DNA of 64,000 nucleotides from Arthrobacter sp. Hiyo8 (lineage in GTDB: Bacteria; Actinomycetota; Actinomycetes; Actinomycetales; Micrococcaceae). Below, piece after piece: positions 38,405 to 49,037 of the stretch (position 1 is the stretch's first letter; every line of letters starts with the position of its first letter). A program made the position numbers and the translations under genes. The stretch spans positions 310,001 to 374,000 of the forward strand of contig AP014719.1 of NCBI GenBank assembly GCA_001549895.1, given 5' to 3'. Under the pieces are notes generated by a model, which was given only the letters and a program-made list of their open reading frames with translations, did no database searches and was not told where the DNA came from.

Positions 38405-38695
38405 TTAGGGCATGACCTTGTAGAGATCGACGACGGTCTCTTCCGGGGGTGACTCGAATCCACCCGCGATGCCCGCCTGCATGCGGGGCATGAGAATGCT
38501 GTCGCGGAATTTCTCCCAACTTTCTTTCGACTCGTGGACGGCCATGATCGTCCAACCGCCCGCCGACGGGCCTGCTGCGTGGAAAGTCTGGCCCTCGGGC
38601 AAGAGCCCCTCTCCTGGGTGAACAGCGGCTATTGACGCCTCGTATTGGTCCTTGGTGCCTCCCGGGAAGAAGTGCACCACTCCGTACGGCTCCAT
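38405..38695 (-). CDS. Hypothetical protein, dimeric alpha-beta barrel type
   Basis: 96 residues beginning MEPYGVVHFFPGGTKDQYEA. 'HAAGPSAGGWTIMAVHESKE', then SWEKFRDSILMPRMQ is the pattern of small ferredoxin-like-fold proteins related to antibiotic-biosynthesis monooxygenase and DUF proteins. AAGGAG lies 6 bases before ATG 38695, which is therefore preferred over the upstream Met at 38788. Intact; function unknown. Confidence 0.8.
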   Translation of the reverse strand: MEPYGVVHFFPGGTKDQYEASIAAVHPGEGLLPEGQTFHAAGPSAGGWTIMAVHESKESWEKFRDSILMPRMQAGIAGGFESPPEETVVDLYKVMP

Positions 38696-38797
38696 ATCTG
38701 CTCCTTGCTGGTGTGGATGGGTGTGGACATGCCAAGCAATAGACCCCGCCGCCCGGGATGTCAATGAGTTTTCAAAAGCGGGATCCACCTCCGGGAT

Positions 38798-39189
38798 TCA
38801 GGTCCAGAATTCGTCTGCCTTGGCCGTGTCCTCGAAGAATTCCCGGCCTCTACGACCTTTCCGTCGCGGAGAACAAAGGAAATGGCAGTTGCAATATCCA
38901 AGGTTTTTCCATCGTTTTCTGCGCGGCTTTGCTGGAGCCCGACGGTGTGGCTTTCTCCACCGACGATGTCCTGGACCGCGGCTTGGAAGGTACCCTGGGA
39001 ACGTGCTCCCAGCTCGCCGAAATAGGCCAGAATGGCGTCGCGTCCTTGCTTAGTGCCGGACAGCACGCCATTCCCAGCTGCGTACCAGACTGCGTCCTCA
39101 GCGAACAACTCGCTGAGTGCCGCCAGATCACCCGTGTTAAAGGCCTCATATCCCCGCCGGACCAATTCGGCGTTTTCTGTAGCTCCCAT
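38798..39189 (-). CDS. SnoaL-like / NTF2-fold protein
   Basis: About 130 residues: 'NAELVRRGYEAFNTGDLAAL', 'LFAEDAVWYAAGNGVLSGTK' and GRDAILAYFGELG are typical of SnoaL/ketosteroid-isomerase-like proteins. A G is lost near 38848; correction gives VVEAGEFFEDTAKADEFWT and a stop at 38798. ATG 39189 has GGAGAGG 8 bases upstream. These folds serve as isomerases, cyclases or binding proteins; no specific role can be given. Confidence 0.85.
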
Positions 39190-39364
39190 GTTCGGATACC
39201 TCTCCGTCATCCTCGTAGGTCAATGGGACGGCTTAAGGCTATTCCTGGGCAGGGTGCCTGTCGATGGGAAAGAGCTTGAGTTGGGCGACCACGCGAACGC
39301 CCGCCGCCGGCGATTCGGTGGCAAGCTTGACCACAAGGGGCCGCACCTGGATGGAGGGTAAGCC

Positions 39365-40215
39365 GTGATTGATACCGCTGAAGCCGTTCTTCACGACGGC
39401 ACGACGATTCCCATCGCCATCCACGGAAACGGACGCGCCCTGATGGTTCCGGCCCGTTTCGCCCCTTATCCGCCGGAGGAAGCCGAAACGATGCGCCGGT
39501 GGGGCGCAGATCCGGATCTGGGACCCAATCTTGTGAACGGACTCGCGCGATCCCACCGCGTCATCGTCGCCGATTATGAAAGCCACCGGATGGCCCACCC
39601 CGCACCGGACACCCTTACTCCACGGAATGTCACGGCTGATCTCCTTGCCATCGCCGATGCCGCTGATGCCGGCAGCTTCGCCTATTACGGCTACTCCTGG
39701 CTGGCACTTTGTGGCTTGCAACTAGCAATCCGCACTGACCGGCTCTGGGCGCTAGTGATGGGCGGCTTCCCACCCCTCGATGGACCCTACGAGAGCATGT
39801 TGGCGGTCACGCGAGCAGCACATTCCATGTCCACACAATCTGCCGACGTCGTTCCTTCACCGACCGCCGACGTTGAGCCTGGAGACTGGGATTCGGTGCC
39901 CGTTCAAACGAACAAAGCACAAACCCGACAATTCGTCACTCTCTACGAGGCCCTTCAAGACTTCGACGATTCCGCCGCCGAAGTCCAGCCGGGTTTGCCC
40001 CGCCTTGCCTTCGCAGGATCGGACGATCTGATCGATTACGGCCCGGCATGGGGCAACGTTCATGTAAAGATCGGCGAGCCCCTGACGACACACAAGCAAG
40101 AACTCATTGACTCCGGTTGGGATGTCCACGTGCTTCCTGGCCTTGATCACATCGGAGCGATGCGTAGCTCCGTCGTCTTGCCGCTCCTGACGACTGGCTC
40201 CGGAAGGTCGGCTAG
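39365..40215 (+). CDS. Alpha/beta hydrolase
   Basis: About 283 residues. GSFAYYGYSWLALCGLQLAI is the nucleophile elbow (G-Y-S-W), RLAFAGSDDLIDYG holds the acid, and HVLPGLDHIGAM the catalytic His. A base is missing near 40184; correction gives DWLRKVG and a stop at 40213-40215. Uncorrected, it reads straight through into the next gene as an artificial 526-residue fusion. Start GTG 39365. Substrate unknown. Confidence 0.85.
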
Positions 40216-40261
40216 GCTGCGCCCTCTTGAGACAGGTCCGGGCCGGTGGGACGATGAAGCG

Positions 40262-40945
40262 GTGAATCCCTTCCTCGAATTCGTCAGCCACAACTGGTGG
40301 CTGATCTTTCCGCTGAGCGGATTGGCTGGCGGGTGGGCGCGGTCCTGGTCCAGGGCCAGCGAAAGGCGGCACCGCCGTCGGGTGGAGCTCTATCAGCTCA
40401 AGAACCGCGCGGCGGAAGCGGAGCACGCCAGCCAGGCCGAGGTGGTGCGGCTGCAAGAAGCACACGACGCCGTGAACAGGCGATGGCTCGAATACGAACT
40501 CGACATCGCTAAGCTCATCGATTTTCCGGTCATGTCCGATGTCCGCGAACCGCTCACCGTGGAATTTCTTCGGGCCAAGCGGGATGCTGACGGTCTGCGT
40601 CCGGCAACTCCGGGAGAAATCACGACGGCGGCCCGGCTGGCTGAGTATCGCGCGGCCGTCCGGAGCTTCGAGCTGGCGTTCGATGTGGCGGAACGGGAAG
40701 CCAAGCGCATCAAGGACAGCAACTTCACCGAGCCCGAGCGCCAGCGGCTGGCGACCGCCAGGAAGCTGCTGAGGATCGCTTCTGACAGTGCAGCGACGCC
40801 GGCGGAGCGACAGACCGCCTACAAGCGCGCCCGGCGCGAATTGGATGGGCTGATTGTCCTGCCCGAAGCGACCATCGCCGCCCTGGAAGAGAAGATCGCT
40901 GGAATACTCGACGCCCCAAAGGCTCCGGACTTCCATCAAAGCTGA
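40262..40945 (+). CDS. Membrane-anchored coiled-coil protein of unknown function
   Basis: 227 residues starting at GTG 40262 (MNPFLEFVSHNWWLIFPLSG). One transmembrane segment at about 8-28 is followed by a basic stretch (RASERRHRRRVELYQLKNRA), and a long, charged helical region follows to the C-terminus, probably coiled coil. No enzyme motif. Intact from its start; it appears joined to the hydrolase upstream only because of a lost base. Confidence 0.75.
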   Translation: MNPFLEFVSHNWWLIFPLSGLAGGWARSWSRASERRHRRRVELYQLKNRAAEAEHASQAEVVRLQEAHDAVNRRWLEYELDIAKLIDFPVMSDVREPLTVEFLRAKRDADGLRPATPGEITTAARLAEYRAAVRSFELAFDVAEREAKRIKDSNFTEPERQRLATARKLLRIASDSAATPAERQTAYKRARRELDGLIVLPEATIAALEEKIAGILDAPKAPDFHQS

Positions 40946-40957
40946 GAGGAACCGATC

Positions 40958-41155
40958 TCAGTGTTTCAAGCGATGGATGATCACATACTTGTGGTGCTTC
41001 CGGTGTCGAGTCTTGGAACGACGTGGAGTCAGACCTAGAGGGGGTAACCCAAGGGCTTTCCGCCTGGCTGAGAGCCGAATATTTGCGTAAATCAGGAAGA
41101 AGATGAAGCCCAGCGATGGGATGAGCAGCACGAATATCCACGGTAAATTGCCCAC
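40958..41155 (-). CDS. Small single-span membrane protein
   Basis: 65 residues: one helix (LPWIFVLLIPSLGFIFFLIY) followed by a very basic tail (RRSKTRHRKHHKYVIIHRLKH region). No family is recognised. Intact and convergent with the coiled-coil gene (12-base gap). Could be a real small protein; support is the clean topology. Confidence 0.6.
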   Translation of the reverse strand: MGNLPWIFVLLIPSLGFIFFLIYANIRLSARRKALGLPPLGLTPRRSKTRHRKHHKYVIIHRLKH

Positions 41156-41336
41156 GGCGCGCCTCCTATGCTCAGTCTCCGACCCGGCACAGCCGTCGTC
41201 AAGATTGCGCTATTAAGTGGTGGACGCCGCGTCGGCTGAGACAAAGGGCTATCCACGGGACCATGCTAGGCGTAGCTTTTTTCTCATCCCGGCACGTCTA
41301 ACTTGGCCCGCAGCCGGTACCTACCAGGAGGTCATC

Positions 41337-41787
41337 ATGGACAACCTATTCGGACGCGGCGGACTTGGAGTACCGGAGCCGCTCCGACGCTTCCTTCAAG
41401 GCGAATCCGACCCTTCGCTCCGCATCGAGCAGTACCAAGAGGGGACACGCTCGTTGTCAGGGTGGATCTGCCTGGAATCGACCCCGAGACCGACGTCGAT
41501 ATCAGCATTGCCGACGACACCCTGCATATCGAGGCGCGGCGCGAAGAGGATGCCGAACACGTTGACAAGAAGGGCTACCGCACCGAGCTCCGTTACGGCG
41601 AACGGTCCCGAAGCATCCCGCTGCCCCGCGGAGTGAGCCAAGACGGCATCGTCGCGACGTATGAGGATGGCGTCCTGGAAATCCGCATCCAGCTCCCGAA
41701 CAGTCAGAGCCGCAGACCACGAAGATCCGCGTTGTCCGTACGGCTGGCCACGAAGCCAGTCAGTCTCCGGAGGAGCCGGGGAACTAG
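41337..41787 (+). CDS. hsp20: Hsp20/alpha-crystallin family small heat-shock protein
   Basis: About 150 residues. The alpha-crystallin domain (about 35-125) reads TLVVRVDLPGIDPETDVDIS, TLHIEARREEDAEHVD and GIVATYEDGVLEIRI (the GVLxI strand). The typical C-terminal interaction tail follows. ATP-independent holdase. AGGAGG sits 5 bases before ATG 41337, a very strong ribosome site. Bases are lost near 41442 and 41712; correction ends ...ASQSPEEPGN at 41787. Confidence 0.92.
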
Positions 41788-41806
41788 CCCAGCCGAGGAC
41801 GCGGGC

Positions 41807-43290
41807 CTAAGGGCCTCCGTCCCGCCCGTTGAGTCGCCGCACTTTCTGAAGCAGGCGGGCCGGTCCTTTGCCTTGGGGCGCAGGCGCCTCCGGGGCCGTA
41901 TCGGGCATTGCGAAGACAGCGATGACTGTGAGCGCGGCGCTCACGAGCACGGCAAGAAACACTGCAGCAGACGCCAAGACAACCGCCTGCGAATTCTTCC
42001 CGCCACCGGGGCTGCCGGCGTAGATCGCATTAGCCACGGCGCCGAAAACGGCGACGCCAAGAGAACTGCCGATGGATCGCGCGAAAAGGTTGGTGCCCGT
42101 CACCACTCCGCGCTCGTGCCATTCGACGCTGGACTGGGCGGCGATCAGGCTCGGGGTTGCCAGAAGCCCAAGCCCAAGTCCCGCGACAAAGCAGCTGCCC
42201 GCGACGAGCACCAGGTTCGGTGTGTAGGCCGTCACGGCGAGGGCCGCCGAACCGATGAGGGTGACGGTGATCCCGATCAACGCTGTTGCCCGGAAGCCGA
42301 TCCGTAGATAGAAACGGCCCGACTGAGAAGCACTGATGGGCCAGCCGATGGTCAAGGCTGCCAATGACAGGCCCGCAGCCAATGGCGACACCGAAAGCGC
42401 ACCTTGAAGGAAGGTCGGAACGTAAGAAGTGAGGCCAAGCACGATTGCTCCGGCCCGAAGGAGATCAGGGCGGTCGTGGCGAGAAGGCGCCTCGAAACCA
42501 CCCACGGCGGAAGGACAGGCTCAGCTGCTCGTCGCTCGACCAGGACGAAGGCAACGAGTAACACTGCACCAAGGGCGAACACCGCGATGCTGATCGGAGA
42601 ATCCCAGGCCCATGCCTGTCCACCCTCCAAAGCCCCGAGGATGGTCAAGGTCAACGTGACCGTGAGAAGGACGGCTCCCAGATAGTCGACGTGGTGCTTT
42701 ACCCGTTCGATGTTCTCCTGGAATTTTTGAACCAGCATCCACGCCGCCACGAGGCACAGCGGAATGTTGACCAGGAAGATTCCGCGCCACACTCCAAGCG
42801 AAGCGAACACGCCGCCCAGTGTTGGGCCGACAACCGACGAGGTGGCCCACACGCTGGCCAGGTAGCCTTGCACCTTTGCACGCTCGGCGAGGGTGTAGAT
42901 ATCGCCGGCGATGGTAATGGCCACCGGGAGGACCGCGCCGGCACCCAAGCCCTGAACCACGCGGAAGGCAATGAGCGCAGGCATGCTCCACGCCAAGCCG
43001 CAGAGGATCGATCCGATCAGGAAGAGTCCAATCCCGGTGAGAATGATCGGCTTGCGACCTGCCATGTCGGAAAGTTTCGCGTACACCGGAACCGAAACGG
43101 CCTGTGCGAGCAGGTAGGCGGAGAAAAGCCACGGGAACGAGGCAAACCCGCCGATTTCATGCACAATCGAAGGCACCGCAGTCGCCACAATGGTGGCATC
43201 GATCGCGACAAGGCCGCTCGAGAGCATCAGGGCTATGAGTATCGGGCCCCGCTTGGATCGGAAGCCTACGCCGTCGCTTTCAGTTGCCAT
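41807..43290 (-). CDS. DHA2-family MFS multidrug efflux transporter
   Basis: About 495 residues and 14 predicted helices. LVAIDATIVATAVPSIVHEI (motif D1 in TM1), KLSDMAGRKPIILTGIGLFL (motif A), FRVVQGLGAGAVLPVAITIA (motif B) and VVGPTLGGVFASLGVWRGIF (antiporter motif C) are all visible. One break near 42450. Proton-driven export of drugs or metabolites. No regulator is adjacent; it converges on hsp20. Confidence 0.92.
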
Positions 43291-43413
43291 CTCCGGGCCT
43301 GTCTTTCCCCTATGCCGCGGCGTATCCTAATTACGTTCCCGGCACCGGCCTCGGCCGGCATTCTTGTCTGCACCCACCATTTTTCCCTGCACCCACTTAG
43401 TTAGGCGCCATCC

Positions 43414-43641
43414 ATGGAGATGAACATCAGGGACCACTGGGACATGCTCAGCCCCGAAACGCGGCATTGGCTAATCGACAACCCTGGATGCGTGGTCTTG
43501 CCGCGGACCCTCACGGAGATACTCCATAAGGAAACCGGCATCACCCCGGATGCCGACCAGCACAGCCAGGTCAGCCTCTCCCCCGAGGATCTGAGGTTCC
43601 TCCGGGCCAAGTCTGAAGAAAACACGGTCCGGCCGACGTAA
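43414..43641 (+). CDS. Small hypothetical protein
   Basis: 75 residues, acidic, no membrane segment: NIRDHWDMLSPETRHWLIDN, then LTEILHKETGITPDADQ and LSPEDLRFLRAK. No recognised domain, though the predicted helix content is high. Intact frame; ATG 43414 or ATG 43420 could start it. Convergent with the Y-x-E-G-x-Y-G repeat gene. Confidence 0.65.
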   Translation: MEMNIRDHWDMLSPETRHWLIDNPGCVVLPRTLTEILHKETGITPDADQHSQVSLSPEDLRFLRAKSEENTVRPT

Positions 43642-43665
43642 TCGATGCCAGGGCACTCGACTGCG

Positions 43666-44058
43666 TCAGTCGTCGTCGTCATCCGCTGGCACCGGTGGTT
43701 TGGCCGCCTCGCGTAGCGGTCCCACTGCGCGTTCGCGCCGTAGTCCCCCTCCGCGTACTGGCCGATTTCCGACTCTGCTGTGCGCCCCGGAACTGTTCCT
43801 GCGTCACCGAGGTCGGCTTTTGCGTAGCGCCCGGATTCCTTGGCTTTCCCACCCAAGGGTTCGGGCAAGCCGCCTTGGCTGCCGCCGCTCCGTAGTCTCC
43901 TTCGCTGTATTGGCCTTCTTCGTCTTCGGAGTGCCGCCGGGTTCCGTTCCCGTCTTGCCGTACTCCCCCTCGACGTAACGGCCCCTGAGTTCCGGTTCCT
44001 CGCGAGCTCCACTTGTCTCATCTTCAGTGGGTTCTTCGACGCCGCTGCTGTCGGACAT
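43666..44058 (-). CDS. Acidic low-complexity protein with Y-x-E-G-x-Y-G repeats
   Basis: Stitching three frames together gives about 131 residues: MSDSSGVEEPTEDETSG, then repeated units GRYVEGEYGKTG, GQYSEGDYGAAA, a degenerate GRYAKADLGDAG, and GQYAEGDYGANA, ending in ...PPVPADDDD. The unit is G-[RQ]-Y-x-E-G-[ED]-Y-G, spaced about 20-27 residues apart. Frame breaks fall around 43930, 43880 and 43715, in C/G runs. Predicted disordered, with no membrane segment. The repeats survive frame correction, which supports the reconstruction. Function unknown. Confidence 0.7.
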
Positions 44059-44145
44059 GATCTTGCCTTTCCCGCAACCAACCTTGCGTCTCTTCGGCGC
44101 CCTTAAGTTTATCGAGGGGTTTTGCGGCACAACAGGGCGCTGGAC

Positions 44146-45613
44146 CTAGGGACTCTGAAGTGCCAGTTTTGGTTCGTAGCTTTCGAGCCCGACGCTTGCC
44201 CTCACGAGTGCCCGCAGTTCCGCCAATCTTCCGTTGATGGCTCCTGCCGCCCGGGCCTGGATCAGGACGTTTCCGAGGGCCGTGGCTTCGACCGGACCTG
44301 CTATCACGGTCTTGCCGGTGGCGTCCGCGGTGAGCTGGCACAACAGCCTGTTTTGCGAGCCGCCGCCCACGATGTGGACCACTGACGTCCGCTTTCCGGA
44401 CAGTTCTTCGGCGCGCGCCAGGGTCCTGGCGTAGGCGGCGGCGAGGCTGTCCAGGATGCAGCGCACGACGGCGGCCGGCCGGTCCGGGAGGACGGCACCG
44501 CCAGCGCGGACCGCGGATCTGATCCGTTCGGGCATGTTGTCCGGGGCGATGAACGCAGGATCGTCGGCGTTGATCTGCGGGCCGCCGGCGGGAAGTGCCG
44601 CCGCGGACTCCAGGAGCGCCGTGAGTTCCTGCCGGTGCCCTTCGGCCGCCCAGGTGCGTTGGCATTCGCTGAGCAACCACAGGCGCCCACGTTGCGCAGG
44701 TATCTGATGGTTCCGTCGACGCCGCGTTCGTTGGTGAAGTTGGCCAAGCGGCTTGACTCGTCCAGGACCGGGCTGTCCAGCTCAACGCCCACGAGGACCA
44801 GGTGCCGGAGGAAATGTAGGCGAAGTCTTCCTGCCGGGCCGGAACGGCCGCCACGGCCGAGGCGGTGTCGTGCGATCCCACGGCAACCACCGCGGTCTCC
44901 GCGGGCAACCCTGTCCGGGCCGCGATCTCCGGCAGCAGCGTGCCTACGGTTTCGCCCGGCTGGATGATGGCCGGGAACAGGTTTTTGGGCAGGCCGAGTG
45001 CCCTGAAGAATTCGGTGGCCCACTCCCCCGTGACGGCGTCGAAAAGCCCGGTGGTGGAAGCATTCGTGGCCTCGGTACGGCGTTGCCCCGTCAGTTTGAA
45101 CGCAATAAGGTCCGGAATCAACAGAGCCTGGACGCCGCGCAATTCACGCTCCGTGGCGAGCTGGTAGATGGTATTGAACTGCAGGAACTGCAGACCCGTG
45201 GTGGCATAGAGCCGCGCCGGGTCCAGGACCTTGTGGACGTCCGCGACGGCGGTGCGGCCGCGCTCGTCGCGGTAGCTGAACGGCTGGGTCCGCAGGACAC
45301 CCGAGGCATCCACGAGTCCGTAGTCGACGGCCCACGTGTCGATCCCGATACTGGCGATCCGCTCCCCGCTTGCGGCGGCCGTTTCGGCGGCCGCCGCAAG
45401 TCCCGTGAGCACCTCACCGAACAGGGCGTCGAAGTCCCAGTGGAGTCCGCCGTCGAGCTCCACGACGCCGTTGGGGAAACGGTGCACCGTTTCCAGCGAG
45501 ACCGTTTTTCCGGACGCGGGGCCGCCGGTGACCCGGCCGAGCATGACGCGCCCCGAGGACGCTCCGATATCGACGGCGGCGAAAACGCCGCCGGCACTGG
45601 ATTGTCCGTTCAT
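44146..45613 (-). CDS. rhaB: Rhamnulokinase
   Basis: FGGY-family sugar kinase, about 489 residues, phosphorylating L-rhamnulose. N-terminal ATPase fold 'GVFAAVDIGASSGRVMLGRV', IDTWAVDYGLVDASG, AVGSHDTASAVAAVPA, and the C-terminal adenosine motif HIVGGGSQNRLLCQ. Breaks lie near 44812 (ISSGTWSLVGVELD after repair) and 44690. ATG 45613 overlaps the rhaD stop (ATGA). Last gene of the minus-strand rhamnose operon. Confidence 0.95.
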
Positions 45614-47659
45614 CGGAGGAAGGCTGCTGCGACGCCCGCGTCGACCGGGATGTGCAGGCCGGTGGTGTGCGAGAGTTCGTTGCTGGTGAGCACGGCGGCG
45701 GCGTTGGCCACGTGCTCGGGAAGGACTTCGCGTTTGAGCAGGGTGCGTTGGGCGTAGTACTTGCCCAGTTCCTGCTCGTCGACGCCGTAGACGGCGGCGC
45801 GTTTGGCGCCCCAGCCGCCGGCGAAGATCCCGGAGCCGCGGACCACGCCGTCAGGGTTGATGCCGTTGACGCGGATGCCGTGTTCGCCCAGTTCCGCGGC
45901 GAGGAGCCTGACCTGGTGGGCCTGGTCGGCCTTGGTGGCGGAGTAGGCGATGTTGTTCGGGCCGGCGAACACCGAGTTCTTGGAGGAAATGTAGACGATG
46001 TCCCCGCCGAGGCCCTGGTCGATCATGACCTTCGCCGCGGCCTTGGAGACCAGGAACGAGCCCTTGGCCATGACGTTGTGCTGCAGGTCCCAGTCCTTCT
46101 CCGTGGTTTCCAGCAAGGGTTTGGAGATCGACAGGCCTGCGTTGTTGACCACCAGGTCCAGCCCGCCGAAGGCCAGGACGGCTTCCTGGATGGCGCCAGC
46201 GATCTGGGCTTCGTCGGTGACGTCTGCCTGCACGCCGATGGCGACGTCGTCGCCGCCGAGTTCGGCCGCGACGGCCTGGGCGTTGTCCAGGTTGAGGTCC
46301 GCGATGACCACGCAGGCGCCTTCCGCGGCGAGGCGGGTCGCGATCGCCTTGCCGATGCCCGACGCCGCGCCGGTCACCAAAGCGATGCGCGTGGCGTGGG
46401 ACTTGGGTTGGGGCATCCGGGCGAGTTTGGCTTCCTCGAGGGCCCAGTATTCGATCCGGAACTTCTCGGCTTCCTCGATCGGCGCGTAGGAGGAGATGGC
46501 TTCGGCGCCGCGCATCACGTTGATCGCGTTGAGGTAGAACTCTCCGGCGACCCGTGCAGTCTGCTTGTCCTTGCCGTAGGAGAACATTCCGACGCCCGGG
46601 ACCAGGACGATGGCCGGGTCCGCGCCGCGCAGGCCGGGGAATCCGGGCCGGCGTGGCGGTCGTAGTAGGCCTGGTAGTCCTCGCGGTACGCGGCATGGAG
46701 TTCTGTCAGGCGCGCGGCGCTCTCCTCGATGCCGGCGTCGGCGGGCAGGTCCAGGACGAGGGGCTTGACCTTGGTGCGGAGGAAGTGGTCCGGGCAGGAG
46801 GTGCCCAGCGCGCCGAGGCGGGGATGTTCGGCGCCTTCGAGGAATTCCAGGACTCGCGGGTCGTCGCTGAAGTGGCCACCTGCGGTTTGTCGGCCGAGGC
46901 GAGGCCGCGGATGGCGGGAGCCAAAGCGGCCGCCTTGGCGCGGCGCTCGGCTTCCGGGAGCGCGGCGTAGCCGGGGAGTCTGGTACCGAAAGGCTCGGCT
47001 TTGCCGTTCTGGGCGATGTAGCGTTCGGCCTGCTCGATGATCCAGAGGGAGTTGGCTTCGGCTTCCTCGCTCGTGGCTCCCCAGGCGGTGATGCCGTGGC
47101 CGCCCAGGATGGTGCCGATGGCCTGCGGGTTCGCTTCCTTGAGCGCGGCGATGTCCAGTCCCAGCTGGAAGCCGGGGCGGCGCCAGGGCACCCACACGAC
47201 CTTCTCGCCGAAGACCTTGGAGGTCAGGGCTTCGCCGTCCACCGCGGTCGCGATCGCGATGCCGGAGTCCGGGTGCAGGTGGTCCACGTGCGCGGCGTCC
47301 ACGAGCCCGTGCATGGCGGTATCGATCGAGGGCGCAGCGCCGCCCTTGCCGAACAGGCAGTAATCGAAGGCGGCCACCATGTCGTCTTCGCGCTCGACGC
47401 CGGGGTAAACGGCCTTGAGGGCCTGCAGCCGGTCCAGCCGCAACACGGCCAGGTTTTCCGCCTTCAGGGTTCCCAGGTCCCCGCCGGAACCCTTGACCCA
47501 CAACAGTTCGACGTCCTCCCCGGTGACGGGGTCCGTCTCCGTGCCTTTGGCCGAGGTGTTCCCGCCGGCGAAGTTCGTGTTCCGCTTGTCCGCGCCCAGG
47601 CGGTTGGAACGGGCGATCAGTTCTTCAACAGTCTTGTTGGTTGTGTTCTGCATATTCAT
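45610..47659 (-). CDS. Bifunctional rhamnulose-1-phosphate aldolase / short-chain dehydrogenase
   Basis: About 683 residues. The N-terminal class II aldolase domain (about 1-380) has TNFAGGNTSAKGT, DAAHVDHLHPDSGIAIATAV (zinc-binding His pair) and LGGHGITAWG. The C-terminal SDR domain (about 420-683) has LVTGAASGIGKAIATRLA, VNNAGLSISKPLLE and a canonical YSATK active site. It cleaves L-rhamnulose-1-phosphate to DHAP and L-lactaldehyde and oxidises the lactaldehyde, so it replaces separate RhaD and AldA. Breaks near 46875 and 46640. It starts 2 bases after the rhaI stop. Confidence 0.94.
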
Positions 47660-47661
47660 GC

Positions 47662-48827
47662 CTAAGCGCCCCATCCGGCTTGCTGGCCGCCCACGCGGTC
47701 CTCGTTGATCTTCTTCTGGTAGCCACTGGCCTTGAACGCGGTCATCGGGTCCGCGGGCAGGCCGCGCGATTCGCGCCACTCGGCCAGGATCGGCCGGACG
47801 TCCGTGTAGAAAGCGTCGTTGAAAATGCCGTTCGCGGCCAGGACATCGCCTTCACGCTGCGCTTCGGTGAGCGCGTCCGTGTCGATAAGCAGGGCACGGG
47901 CCGTCATTTCCTGGACGTTGAGCACGGACCGGATCTGGCCCGGAATCTTCTCCTCCAAGTTGTGGCACTGGTCCAGCATCAAGGCCACGCCCGAATCCTT
48001 TCCGAAGCCCCCGCCGCGGATGACTTCGTGCATGATGCGGAACAACTGGAAAGGATCCGCGGCACCGACAATCAGGTCATCGTCCGCATAGAAGCGCGAG
48101 TTGAAGTCGAAGGAGCCCAGCTTGCCCAGGCGCAACAACTGCATCACGATGAACTCGATGTTGGTTCCCGGGGCATGGTGGCCGGTATCCAGGCACACGA
48201 AGGCCTTCTCCCCCAGAGCCAGGGTCTGGGCATAGGAGGTACCCCAGTCCGGAACGTCCGTGTGGTAAAAAGCAGGCTCGAAGAACTTGTACTCCAGCAC
48301 CAGGCGCTGGCTATCCCCAAGGCCCGCGTAGATCTCCTGAAGGGATTCCGCGAGGCGGTCCTGCCGGCCGCGCATGTCATCCTGGCCAGGGTAGTTGGTG
48401 CCGTCCGCCAGCCAGACCTTCAGGTCCCGGGAACCCGTGGCGTGCATGATCTCGATGCACTCCAGGTGATGGTCGATGGCGCGGCGGCGCACCGCGGCGT
48501 CGGAGGACGTCAGGGAGCCGTACTTGTATTCGTCGTCCTGGAACGTGTTGGAGTTGATGGTCCCCAGCCCGACGCCAAGGTCCGCCGCGTACCCGCGGAG
48601 GGCGGAGTAATCGTCCACCTTGTCCCACGGGATGTGCAGTGCCACAGTCGGTGCAAGACCCGTCAGCTCGTGGACTTTCGCGGCGTCAGCCAGCTTCTCC
48701 TGGATGGTCCGCGGGTGCCGGGCGTGCCGAACACCTTGAATCGCGTGCCCGAGTTGCCGTAGGCCCAGGACGGGACCTCGATGGCCAATTCGCCGAGGCG
48801 GCCGAGGGCCGCTTCCGTCGTGTTCAT
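47662..48827 (-). CDS. rhaI: L-rhamnose isomerase (RhaI type)
   Basis: About 389 residues, TIM barrel of the xylose-isomerase superfamily in the Pseudomonas stutzeri-like RhaI group, not E. coli RhaA. Metal-site regions LVLEYKFFEPAFYHTDVPDW, FVCLDTGHHAPGTNIEF and SFDFNSRFYADDDLIVG are clear. One base is lost near 48717 (FKVFGTPGTPRTIQEKL). ATG 48827 (MNTTEAALGRLGELA) has AGAAGGAAAA upstream. First gene of the operon; the promoter has a LacI-type operator. Confidence 0.95.
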
Positions 48828-48895
48828 GGTTTTTCCTTCTGTTGCCTGTGCGTCGTCTTCGAACAGCAGTGCGTTTCTTTTGAATCAATTCCGTC

Positions 48896-48955
48896 TTGAA
48901 TCGTTTCATTCAAGAGCCTACTCACACGGTAGGGCCTGCTTCCATGGCGTGTCAA
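48896..48955 (-). promoter_or_regulatory. Promoter and LacI operator of the rhamnose operon
   Basis: Minus-strand TTGACA (48950-48955) and TACCGT (48926-48931) are 18 bases apart. Just downstream of the expected start lies TTGAATCGTTTCATTCAA (48896-48913), an interrupted palindrome with the central CG typical of LacI operators. Confidence 0.75.
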
Positions 48956-49006
48956 CAGTCAATCCCGGAGATCGCCGATCGAACCACGTAATATTGATCA
49001 AGCGGT

Positions 49007-49023
49007 TTGATTCGATTCATCAA
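49007..49023. promoter_or_regulatory. LacI operator in front of the regulator gene
   Basis: TTGATTCGATTCATCAA is a near-perfect 17-bp palindrome. Its core TGATTCGATTCA matches the rhaI-side core TGAATCGTTTCA at 10 of 12 positions. It sits 14 bases before the LacI start, so it would autoregulate. Confidence 0.75.
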
Positions 49024-49037
49024 TTGGGAGGTAGAGA

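Noticed and set aside
39365..40945. Apparent 526-residue fusion of a hydrolase and a coiled-coil protein
   Set aside because: Restoring one base near 40184 gives the hydrolase a natural end (DWLRKVG) and the second gene its own start (MNPFLEFVSHNWW), so the fusion is an artefact.
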